The notes under the pieces: model-generated
Databases searched by the model: none
The model's input: the letters and a program-made list of their open reading frames with translations, nothing else
What the model was told of the DNA's origin: nothing
NCBI RefSeq assembly: GCF_035046485.1
Contig: NC_085137.1
Span: 134,110,703 to 134,174,702, forward strand
Origin: Aedes albopictus
Lineage: Eukaryota; Arthropoda; Insecta; Diptera; Culicidae
Direction of reading: 5' to 3'
DNA length: 64,000 bases
In this document: positions 55,346 through 64,000 of the stretch, one piece after another
How the letters are laid out: every line of letters starts with the position of its first letter
Numbering within the stretch: the stretch's first letter is position 1
Translations under genes and position numbers: made by a program

Positions 55346-55930
55346 AACTATTTCGTTTGTAAATATTTCGTTTCCCTGATGGTAAAAAGGCATAGCACAA
55401 CCAGTCGTTTTTCAATTCGGTCGGTCATATTCAAAACAAAGCGTGACAAAGAAAACGCGTGACAGTTTTGAAAATGCAGCCGTTCATGCACACAGTATAC
55501 TATTATCTTTACAGTTCTGGAGAGAGTATCTGCAAGACCAAATACTGGCCAGTTTTCCGAAGGAGCCAGGTGACCGAAATATCCCGGAATGTAACCAATG
55601 TGACTAAAATTGCTTAGAATTACCTTCATTGGAAAACTCACGAAGTTTACTTGTCGCCGGTTTCAGAAACAGGCCACTTTCCCGGGAGAACCAGGTGGTC
55701 GGAAGGCTATGAAATAGGGCCAATGTGATCAACAATTCCCGAGATTGCTACATATCAACTAGTATCGTGAATTCATGAAGTTTTGTACGTTGTTGAAAAG
55801 CATTTATTGGTGGAATTTAGTATGCGTTTCATCATCCGGAAAAAGCCTACCTCACAAAAACGCGGAATAATTCTGGAACCATGTGGTCACTGACAGTTTT
55901 TGTCCCAGCTATAGAAACCACATAGAACCA
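55346..55930. other. Intergenic DNA
   Basis: No supported gene. Two similar stretches (CCAGGTGACCGAAATATCCC near 55570 and CCAGGTGGTCGGAAGGC near 55690) form a weak tandem repeat. Confidence 0.3.
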
Positions 55931-56199
55931 CATACAAACAGATGTAACACCTAGACTACACTAAAACGTTTTTCGCCAAAATCCATCGCCCACTTCACAC
56001 TACCATCACCTGGTGTAAATGTTTCACGAATCACTGCGTTGCGCAATATCGTCAACAGAAGGTACTAGTGTGCAACGTCAAACGCGAAGAAAAACTATGC
56101 GTGCGCTCTGGTTGTGAAAGCCACAACTATGAAGATTTTAAATAATCGTTAAAAGCATGTTCGATGGAAATTTCCCAAGTGTTACGTCAGTTTGTCTGT
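55931..56199. mobile_element. CACAGAG MITE family, diverged copy 4
   Basis: Ends CACATACAAACAGATGTAACAC and the inverse at CCCAAGTGTTACGTCAGTTT. The central motif reads CCATCACCTGGTG where the other copies have the CTCF-like core. Confidence 0.55.
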
Positions 56200-56369
56200 G
56201 CTAGAATCATTATCGGTCATTTTGATTAAAAAAAAAAGAAAAACAGTGCAGAAACAATAGTTATATTCTATTTAGAAATGATAGAAGGCACCACATTTGG
56301 ACAGATACTGAACGATAACGATGAACGTGATATTAGCGGTTGATGATAGATGATTGATGATAGCGGAAC

Positions 56370-58139
56370 TGCTCAAACATCTTTGGGAAAATTCCTGGAG
56401 AAGAAATTTTTGTTTAATAAAGTTTTCCAAGGAATTTTCGAATGAACTTCGGAAAAAATAGTAAAAAAAAATCTGGGAGGAATTCCCGAAAAAGATCTTG
56501 AATGAATCCTTAAAAGATTGCATGAACAAATCAATACAGGAATTTCCACAAGAATCTTCAAAGACACTTTTGAGTGAGTTCGTGAAGAAGTTTTTGAGGA
56601 ATCGCCGAAAAAAAATGCGTGGAGAGTACGTGAAAGAACATTTTGAGAGATTCTTTGGTATTCTGAAAATATCCATGTAGGTATTTTTGAAAGGATAATA
56701 GGAGGTATTCCGAAATGAGTCTATAGCGTAAATCTCGATGCAATTCGTGTAGGAGTTCCTAAAGAAACCTTTGAAAAAAATTCTAAAAGAATAATTTAGG
56801 AAGTTTTTGAAGAAATTTCTGTAGGAATCCTTGGAGAAGTTGTTGTAAGAATTTTTGGGAGTATTACTTTACGATTTTTTTGAGAAAATCCTGAAGGAAT
56901 TCTTGGAGGAATGCCTGAAGAAATACTTGGAGGAATTCTGAAAATGAAGTAAGGGAGAAGACAGGGATACTCTTAAAGGAGTAATGGAAATTTCTGAATC
57001 CTTGAAAAAGTGTCTGAAAGAATCCTTGGGGTTGTTATTTGACGGATTCCTGAGGAAAACTTTGGAGAAATTTGTACAACAAATCTTAGAGGAATTTTTG
57101 AAATAACTCTTGGTGGAGTGTCTGAAGCAATTACCGCTGCAGACTATTTCAATAAAATTCTTGGTAAGTATTACTAAGGAATAAATGAAATTATTCATGA
57201 AGTCCATCTGGAATGCCTAAAGGAATTTATGAAATAATTTCTGATGGTATTCTTGAAGGACTTCGTCATGGATTTTTTGGGGAAATTTCAAGGATAATCC
57301 TTGGAAGACTTCCTGAAAAAATGCTTAAGAAGTTGCCAAAACAATCACTGGAGGAATTAAAAAATATTATTCGGATGAATTCCAGGTACAGCAAAATTTC
57401 TAATGAAATCCTTGCTGGAGTTCTTTAAAGCTCCTAAGGGGTCCCTGACAGTTCATAATAATTCTCACATTGGTGAAATTTCTAAAGATGTTTTAGAAAT
57501 ACTTCTATATGAAGGCTTATAGAAATTCTGCAATGAGTTTTTGGAAGAATTTTTGACGGATTTTCCACGAACATTTTTGAGAAGTTTTTAATGGAATCCT
57601 TGGAGGAATTCTTTGAGGAATCCCCGGAGAAATATTTCAAAGGATCCATGGAGGTAAACTTAAAATAGGATTGCATAAATAGCTTAGAGAGATTCTGAAG
57701 TTATTCATGGAAGAATAGAAGAAAATTAGAAAAAAAATGTATTGAAAATTCCCAGTAGAAATCTCTTAAGGAATCACTGAAGGAATTTTGAAGAGAGAAA
57801 TTTCTTGTAGAGAATCTATCTATAAATTTTCAAGAATCCTTTTACGGAATTCATAGATATTTTCGAATAATATGTTCTGCCTGGATTTTTCTTATGATTT
57901 CTTCTAACTTCAACAATTCAGACATACTAATAAGAAGCCTAGAAGTAGATCAGCTGCTATTTCATAAGAAAGTTCATCAAATCATTGTTACATTATTATT
58001 TATTATTTCTCAATCGATTCTTCCGAGGATTATCTCAGATATTTATCCTGACATTTTTGTGGAAATTCCTCCCTAGAATTTTTCCATGATTTCCACCAAG
58101 ACATATCTCAGGAAAATCAAAATAAGTGGCTCCACGGAT
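56370..58139. repeat. GGAATTCC-type satellite, main block
   Basis: About 1.8 kb of degenerate 12/24-bp steps (GGAATTCTTGGAGGAAT, TGAAGGAATTCCT). Open frames such as 57213-57428 and 56272-56676 arise because 24 bp is eight codons. They are not genes. Confidence 0.7.
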
Positions 58140-58800
58140 TTAAAAGAAATTTTCTGGATATCTCGATTGTTTCAAAATCATTGTAGTAACAATTGCGGAG
58201 ATTGCAAATATAGTTGCTTCCAGGGATTGTAAGCATGTGCAGTACGGTGCAAAAAAAGTCTGTTCTTCACACAATCTCAATTGGCTTGTCTTCCCTTTTT
58301 TTTCGAGAGACGGAGACCTATGACTGAGAGCATTCGTGATCGTGACTGTGCGAGAGACAAATCGTAGCACTAGCTCTACTCTCACACAGAGAGTAATGGA
58401 ATAATGTACAATGTTTGGGACTGTACTTGTCACTGTGCATTCGTTTGGTGCTTTCAACTTATATCTGCTTGTGTGGAGCGCAAAGAGTTTTGAGTCGCAC
58501 CCTACCCCTGGTTGTTTCAAGGATTCCACAAGAAATCTAACCTTGGTTTCTCCAAGAATAATGAGCTGGCCACGGCATTTATCATAAATCTTTTCTTCTC
58601 GGAGCTCCAAAATGGAATCTGAAACAGTTTTGGCCTGAAATTTCTGCAAGGAATTATTCTATAAATCCAATAAAAATCAACAGTCAAAAATTACGACTAC
58701 ATATAATATAATATTAAAAATGTTAGTTTTTCGATACAGCATTTTTTTTTCTTAAAAACAATCTTTGAAATATTAAAACTCAACAACCGCTACGAAAACA
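58140..58800. other. Non-satellite island inside the satellite
   Basis: 58200-58620 has a different base composition, with GAGAGACGGAGACC- and CTCACACAGAGAG-type sequence. The minus ORF 58140-58649 (169 aa) crosses both the island and satellite and has no domain. Confidence 0.35.
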
Positions 58801-59010
58801 AGTTGCTTTGTCCTATCCTCTGGTTGGAGGAATCATTTAAAAGATTCTTCAATAGAATTTCCGAAGAATTCTCTGGAGCATTTTCTGTAGGAATCATCGG
58901 AGGACTTCCTGAAGAAGTCTTTGCAGAGGTACCCGAGAAACGCCTTGTATATTTTTTCGAAGAATCCTTGGAGGAAATTTTCAGGTAGTTTTTGGAGGAA
59001 CTCCAGGAAA
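58801..59010. repeat. GGAATTCC-type satellite, last block
   Basis: Units such as GGAGGACTTCCTGAAGAAG continue to about 59010. Confidence 0.6.
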
Positions 59011-60389
59011 AATCACAAGAAAGCGCCAAGCGCAGAGAGTACAATACATGGATCAGCTAGATTATGATCAGGCGAGCGTTCGGCGGGGCTGATGTCGGAG
59101 AGCTGTAGTTGTAAACCGAGTGTCATGGCGGAAAATAATTGTTGACTTAGTGTTTTCATGAATGTAATGTTAAGATTTTATACAATAAAATAAGTAAAAT
59201 GAAACAGTTGAGAATTGATATTTCGAAGTGAAGAAGTAAGAATATAATAATCAGGGTATCAAACATATGAAGAATGGAAGAAAAGAAAAAAAAACTTAAC
59301 AAATTACTAATTCAATTAATCAAACTAATTGAACTGCAACTGCTTCACTAAACCAATAACCTAGAAGCTTTTCACATATTTTCAACTGCAATCAAAACAC
59401 TTATAATAATAATTACTGCACTCTATCACCGTAACCTAACAGAAACTCGTCATGAGAGTAGAAATAAAAAAGAAGAAACGATCCAGCTATACCAATAAGA
59501 ATCAATAAGACACGGTCGATATTATTCCAAAAAGTCAATCAATCTTCAATACGATATTTATTGTTGAAAGGAGGTCCAATAAAAAAATGTATTGAATATA
59601 TTGCTCAAAGTTCCATAACCGTCACCATACTAAACCCTAACCTAATTACTGACTCAATCACTAACTACCATGAACTAATAGGGAGCAATCGAAGAGCATC
59701 CCGAAGAAACGCGAAGAAATGTGAAGATCTAGCGAAAGTAACCAAGTGTAGAAATAATTAGGCCCGATGATGCTTTCATTCGTTCTGTTGGATGTTTCTG
59801 TTGTCATATGGGTCATGCAGTTCCATGCTAACTTTCAGTACAGCTCAACAAGTTTGCTACAAACAAGTTTCAATACTAATTGTTCACTTTATTTTAATTT
59901 ATTTATTTATATGAGGCCCTTTATTTCATATGTTATGAAGATGCCTCTATTATTTTCTGAAATTGACTGAGCTATAGCGGAAAAGTGCCCAAAATACCAG
60001 CAACTGCACTAGTCGTTCGGCACCCTATGTGTTTAATCAAGAAAGCTCATTTTATACGAAATTTTCCTCCTCGACAATAGCTTTAATCATTGCTAAAAGT
60101 ACCTACATCATAAGCATAACGCATCTTCGAACTATAGCATGAAAGTGACACACTGAGACCCAAGGTTGCGTTGTGTATGGATGGTTCAAAAGAACGACGA
60201 CGATGCGTTTGAGTGCGGGTATACGAGAGAGTCCGACTCCGCCGAGATTGCGGAGACGAGGAAATCCATTAGGAAGTTGGCTAATTTAATAGCGCTAACT
60301 GCTCGTGGCAGTCCCTGTAATTAAGAGCTACGTAAAAGTAAGCACTGACTGGCTGTACGTCGCCTTGCCGCGGGAGCGGCAGAGAATGC
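59011..60389. other. AT-rich intergenic DNA
   Basis: No gene. 59955-59998 (TGACTGAGCTATAGCGGAAA, GTGCCC) is a partial copy of the arm of the MITE at 61383-61588. Confidence 0.35.
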
Positions 60390-60390
60390 T

Positions 60391-60669
60391 TCACTGGCAG
60401 TGGCTGGCAGCATCCTCATCCCTAGTGTTCAGTAGTGGCCCGGCGACGACTGTGAATCCTTGAGGCGGGTATGGATTATGACGGCGACGACGACGACGAC
60501 CCGAGGCTTTCAAAACGATCATGTTGAGCGGAGGGACTTGGACGATGGTTGTGTTTTTGTTTTCCTTCGAGAGGAGATTTAGGTTACGTGTGTTTTGCTG
60601 CGGGATGAAGCGGTCGCCAATCATCTTACGAAAGGATTTCTTCGAGAGGAGATAGAATGCCGAAAACAT
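60391..60669 (-). CDS. Candidate host coding ORF, unrecognised
   Basis: ATG at 60669. The product begins MFSAFYLLSKKSFRKMIGDR and continues FIPQQNTRN to VQVPPLNMIVLKASG, then degenerates into an Arg run from GAC/GTC microsatellite. Codon third positions (CTC, AAG, ATC, GTC) look coding for the first 58 residues. A splice donor (GGTCGTC) may end the exon near 60500. Family unknown. Confidence 0.35.
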   Translation of the reverse strand: MFSAFYLLSKKSFRKMIGDRFIPQQNTRNLNLLSKENKNTTIVQVPPLNMIVLKASGRRRRRRHNPYPPQGFTVVAGPLLNTRDEDAASHCQ

Positions 60670-60939
60670 CAAAGACCAAGACCGTAGGATGACGAATCAC
60701 TCTTTTTAAGATGGCATCTTACATATTGCAGAGATGCTTATCATTGAAGCGTCGAGAAATAATAATGTTAGATTTAAGGTAACGTTTTGTGGGTTCTATT
60801 TATGGTGCAGAACAGGATACTTTAATAAAAAGCCGTTATAGCGTTCGTATCCATCCATTCCACATATTTGGTTGAACACTTATTCACATCTCTCGTACTA
60901 ATAGAAATTCTCTATTTTATTATATTTTTGCCTTTTTAT

Positions 60940-61198
60940 CTAAAAATTTGGCGCCACAGCAGAAAACAATTCTATTTCCAGCAAACCAATCGTTTGGTTG
61001 TCACCATAAAGGAGCATTCTACCAGCGATGAAACGATTCTGTAATGCAATGAAGTGACCAGCAGCAGCCCACTCGTGCAGCTGAACGATGTTGAAGACGA
61101 TACGAAACACAAGATTTCGTCCTGGTCGTATAAGCGAGCTCTGAGTTTCATGAACTATCCATTGGGCGATCAAGTCCGTTAAACAATGTTTCCGTTTC
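60940..61198 (-). CDS. Candidate 3'-terminal exon of a host gene
   Basis: Opens after a possible acceptor (ACATTAG|G at 61199) and reads KRKHCLTDLIAQWIVHETQ, SSLIRPGRNLVFRIVFN, then LHEWAAAGHFIALQNRF and LLYGDNQTIGLLEIEL, ending APNF and TAG at 60940-60942. AATAAA follows within about 25 bases. Third-position pattern and lack of repeats suggest a real exon. The acceptor pyrimidine tract is weak. I do not recognise the protein. Confidence 0.45.
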
Positions 61199-61382
61199 CT
61201 AATGTTAATTTAAAAACCTGAATATAATTTTAAACTAAATTTACCGAAACGTAATGCTCAGTTTTCAATATTTTTGTATTTATCGAAAGGAAAGAAAACC
61301 CTCTAGGAATTTGAGCAGGTCTGTATTTCAAAGGTGAGTATTTTAAAGAACATATTACATCAAATTAGACGTTAAAAATAAC

Positions 61383-61588
61383 AGTAGGGTCTTGTACCAT
61401 TTGGGTAGGTGTACCTATTTTGGGCACTTGATGCTACAACTAAGTCAATTTCACACCAATTGATAAGAATTATAGTATAGATCCTGTACGTATCTCACCG
61501 TGTGCCAAAATTTTAGTTATCCGGTTTGAAATTGACTCAGTTATAGCGGCAAGTGCCCAAACCTGCTCAAACGGTACAAGACCCTACT
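61383..61588. mobile_element. 206-bp MITE with about 85-bp arms
   Basis: AGTAGGGTCTTGTACC and its inverse form the ends. The arms continue through TTGGGCACTTG and GTCAATTTCA. Confidence 0.8.
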
Positions 61589-61690
61589 TACCTATTTCCA
61601 TCAAATACAAATAGGGTAATTCGCCAATTGTTTAACAGTTAGGTTTGTAATATTTGTTTTCGTTTGTTTTTCCATGCATATTTCCACGGT

Positions 61691-61905
61691 AGGTCGGACT
61701 CGATTATCCGGAGTCGGGTTCTGGCACCTCCCAAAATAATATCTCACAAACGGAATGCTATAAGAAGCTGAAATTTTGAATGATCACTAATCAAAGTTGG
61801 CTTAACAAAATGTCAAAATTTCAGCTTTATAGAGCATTCCGTTCTCCAGATATATATTCGAGAAGCATCAGAACCCGACTTCGGATAATCGAGTCCGACC
61901 TGTAG
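61691..61905. mobile_element. MITE with GGTCGGACTCGATTATCCG 35-40-bp arms
   Basis: GGTCGGACTCGATTATCCG followed by GTCGGGTTCTG at the left is inverted at 61870-61902. TA borders suggest a Tc1/mariner/pogo origin. Confidence 0.75.
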
Positions 61906-62078
61906 TAGAAATTATCCAGTCTAGCGATCATATAGATCCAGTAATATCTTACACTTCCCGTTAAATTAATATTTCTCTAAGTTCCGTTTTCTATGAGAAA
62001 TTGAAACACATGTATTGCGTACAAGTTGTACCAGATGTCGGGGACCCAAATGGCGAACGCATCCTCAAGATATACCAT

Positions 62079-62977
62079 CCCGATTAGAAAATTCTAACAC
62101 AGAAATATCATAACCAAACCATGATATTTATAACTCACTGTGTTATCATTCAACATCCTTGGTGTTTTTGAAATACTTTAACTCAATTATATCAAATTAT
62201 GTTATAAATATTATATGCTAAATCATTGTAAAATAATTAAGTTTTGATGGTACAACATTTTGATAGAAACTAGTAATCCTGAAACTAAAAATCTTATCAC
62301 ATTTTCCCGAGCAGAGGAGAATAGCAAATTGATAACAACAGCCTGTTTTTATATCATAATTTGTTATTGTTAACCTATCAAAACATATCTTTTTAATAAT
62401 ATGTTTTGTTGGACAATCTTATTTGTTATATTCAAATTTTTGAGATATATTCTAAAGATAACATTTCAATAATATATTTTGTTGTAGAACATGTTTGGTT
62501 ATTATTCTGCTATAGAGAATGTACAAATATGTGATGAAGAATAACACAACAGTAACAAGTTCACAAATTTTCTGTAATTAAGCTGTAATTTATCTAACAA
62601 AACATGTTATTGAATTTTTCTTCTAGGAACATTTTTTGTTATGATATTTGTTATTTTGCTGCTTATGACAGACAAGTTTATAACATAATATGTTATGCTA
62701 ATAAAATAATAATTACTGATTCCCTTATACAGTTATTAGGCCAAAATAACATATTTCATTATGATGTTGATATTTTTTTTCTGCTCGGGTTGCTATAATT
62801 TTAATCTGATCATAACAAAATAGGTTATTATCTTGATCAGACCTGTGTACGTTTTGTTACAATTTTAGTTTTTTTAACATCATCCTGCATCTAGTTTATA
62901 CCATAATAAGTTATCAAAAAAATATTATAACATCATAACACAATATGACATAGTCTTGATATACATTTCGAGTCGGG
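62079..62977. mobile_element. CCCGATTAGAAA element with AT duplication
   Basis: Ends CCCGATTAGAAAA and TTTCGAGTCGGG, flanked by AT on both sides (62077-62078 and 62978-62979). A related element, 62306-62789, is nested inside. The interior is rich in TTGTTAT/ATAACAA motifs. Confidence 0.6.
62306..62789. mobile_element. CCCGAGCAGAGG element, 484 bp, TT duplication
   Basis: Ends CCCGAGCAG and CTGCTCGGG with TT on both sides. AT-rich interior with repeated ATAACA. Sister of 32901-33774 (CCCGGGTAGAGG). Confidence 0.75.
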
Positions 62978-63229
62978 ATTCTAATGTTGACCGATTCTTA
63001 CCAATCGTTCAACGGTTCGCACTGTTATTATTTTTTAGGAAAACTTATGTATTTTCAGCAGTTTAGTTCTTTTCAGCGAAGGTCAATTTTCCATACCAAG
63101 CGGAGTCTCAAGCGTATAAAATTGAAGCAATCTGGCCGACAAAAACTCCGTAGACGATGAGAACAAAACTGCTGAATGTACTTAAAGTTAGCCTATTACA
63201 AATATGTCAGATTTTCATTTTTATCTTTC

Positions 63230-64000
63230 ATGGGAGTTTCAGAAGGGTTTCGAAAGGGTTCTATGGAGATGCCAAGTGGAGGTTCAGTTATGTTTAAGAG
63301 GCGTATCAAGACTTTTCAGGAAATTTCAAGAGGTTTCCAAAGGATTTCCGTTGGATTGAAGGGAAATGCAGGGAGCTTTCAAGGAAATTTTAGGAGGTTT
63401 TCAGAAGAGATCAAAGGCATTTCAAGACGTTCCAGATGGTTTAAGGGAGTTTCAAGGGGGCTTCAGAGGAGTTTCAATGCATTTCGGGTGATTTTCGGAG
63501 ATTTCTGGGCATCTTGGGCGGTGTTCACGGCGGTTGAACAATATTCGCAATGAGATTCCTAGGCGTTCCAAGACGTTTCAGGGAGTTTTCAGAAGAGCTT
63601 AAAGGCATTGCACGGCGTTATGGCATTATGGGATTTCATGTAGTTTTAGGGCTTTTCAGAGGATATGGAAGTGGTTTCTGAAGGTTTCAGGAAACTTTTA
63701 TGGATGTGTTAGGAATGTTTCAGCAGGGTTCCAAGGCACATCAAGGCGTTTCGTGCTGAATCATTGGATTTTATGGGGGATTCAGATCATTTCAAGTGGA
63801 TTTAGGAGGTTTCTGGACACATCCGAATGCCGGAAATCTTCTGAAAATCATAAAAACCAACTGGAACTTGTCTGAATCCCCCAGAAACCATGAAAAGTCC
63901 TCAACATCCCCTCAAACTCACTTGAACGCCTCTCAAACCCCCTGAGACTTTTAAACATCCCTAGAATGAAACCTCCCGGAAACCCCTAAAACGCCCGCTA
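63230..64000. repeat. CTGGAACG-type satellite with orientation switch
   Basis: 63230 to about 63830 repeats GGAGTTTCAAGG- and GGTTTCAGAGG-like steps. From about 63840 to the window end the complement (CCTCAAACTCACTTGAACGCC, CCCCCTGAGAC) is on the plus strand. The ORF 63176-63553 is satellite-derived. Confidence 0.65.

Noticed and set aside
56272..57676. Several 60-134-aa ORFs rich in Phe, Ser and Lys
   Set aside because: Products of the 24-bp satellite, which keeps frames open in both strands.
58140..58649. 169-aa minus-strand ORF, the second longest uninterrupted single ORF on the minus strand
   Set aside because: Spans satellite and a non-coding island. No domain and no conserved pattern.
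63176..63553. 125-aa plus-strand ORF
   Set aside because: Entirely within the satellite. The open frame follows from the repeat period.

Overview
The window looks like a repeat-dominated stretch of an Aedes mosquito genome. The evidence is a Feilai-type tRNA-derived SINE, mosquito BEL/Pao, Gypsy, LOA, RTE and Jockey fragments, very many foldback MITEs, and the degenerate GGAATTCC and CTGGAACG satellites typical of Aedes intergenic DNA. I see no long intact gene, no true tRNA or rRNA gene and no CRISPR array. Nearly all coding signal is decayed transposon.

Layout. 0-3 kb: BEL/Pao gag (minus) next to a LOA-clade RNase H fragment with its 3' UTR (plus). 4-8 kb: a 702-bp foldback with 8-bp target duplication, then a decayed RTE-type retrotransposon covering endonuclease to the end of the reverse transcriptase. 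8-11 kb: a 2.7-kb repeat bounded by inverted arrays of a TTTCGCGGAAT-like unit and holding a 580-bp hairpin. 13-22 kb: deeply nested MITEs, including a Feilai SINE split by a 2,001-bp element, three MITE copies with CTCF-like palindromes, and a retroelement with an (ATGCTC)n tail. 22-26 kb: a Gypsy pol on the minus strand split by a Jockey-like element, then a satellite and a hammerhead-ribozyme candidate. 30-36 kb: a LINE endonuclease interrupted by an internally deleted LOA derivative with 144-bp flanking duplications. The derivative is itself split by a TRIM-like element carrying two more insertions. 38-40 kb: a LINE C-terminus and a 1.8-kb foldback with tRNA-like modules in both arms. 43.5-46.7 kb: a second copy of the LOA derivative inside another MITE, with three insertions datable by comparison with the first copy. 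48-59 kb: GGAATTCC satellite blocks, a Tc1-like element and a 92-bp-arm palindrome of ribozyme sequence. 60-64 kb: two candidate host exons, nested 2-bp-target-duplication elements and a satellite that flips orientation.

Candidate host coding sequence is sparse: a two-exon 67-residue ORF at 42.4-42.7 kb (minus), a 3'-terminal exon at 60.94-61.20 kb (minus, followed by AATAAA), an ORF at 60.4-60.7 kb (minus) and a possible terminal exon at 2.98-3.21 kb (plus). None could be named.

The most informative signal is the comparison of repeat copies, which supplies natural empty sites and exact target duplications. The other unusual items are the hammerhead-like fold, the tandem short hairpins with paired substitutions inside the TRIM-like element, and the MITEs dispersing CTCF-like sites.
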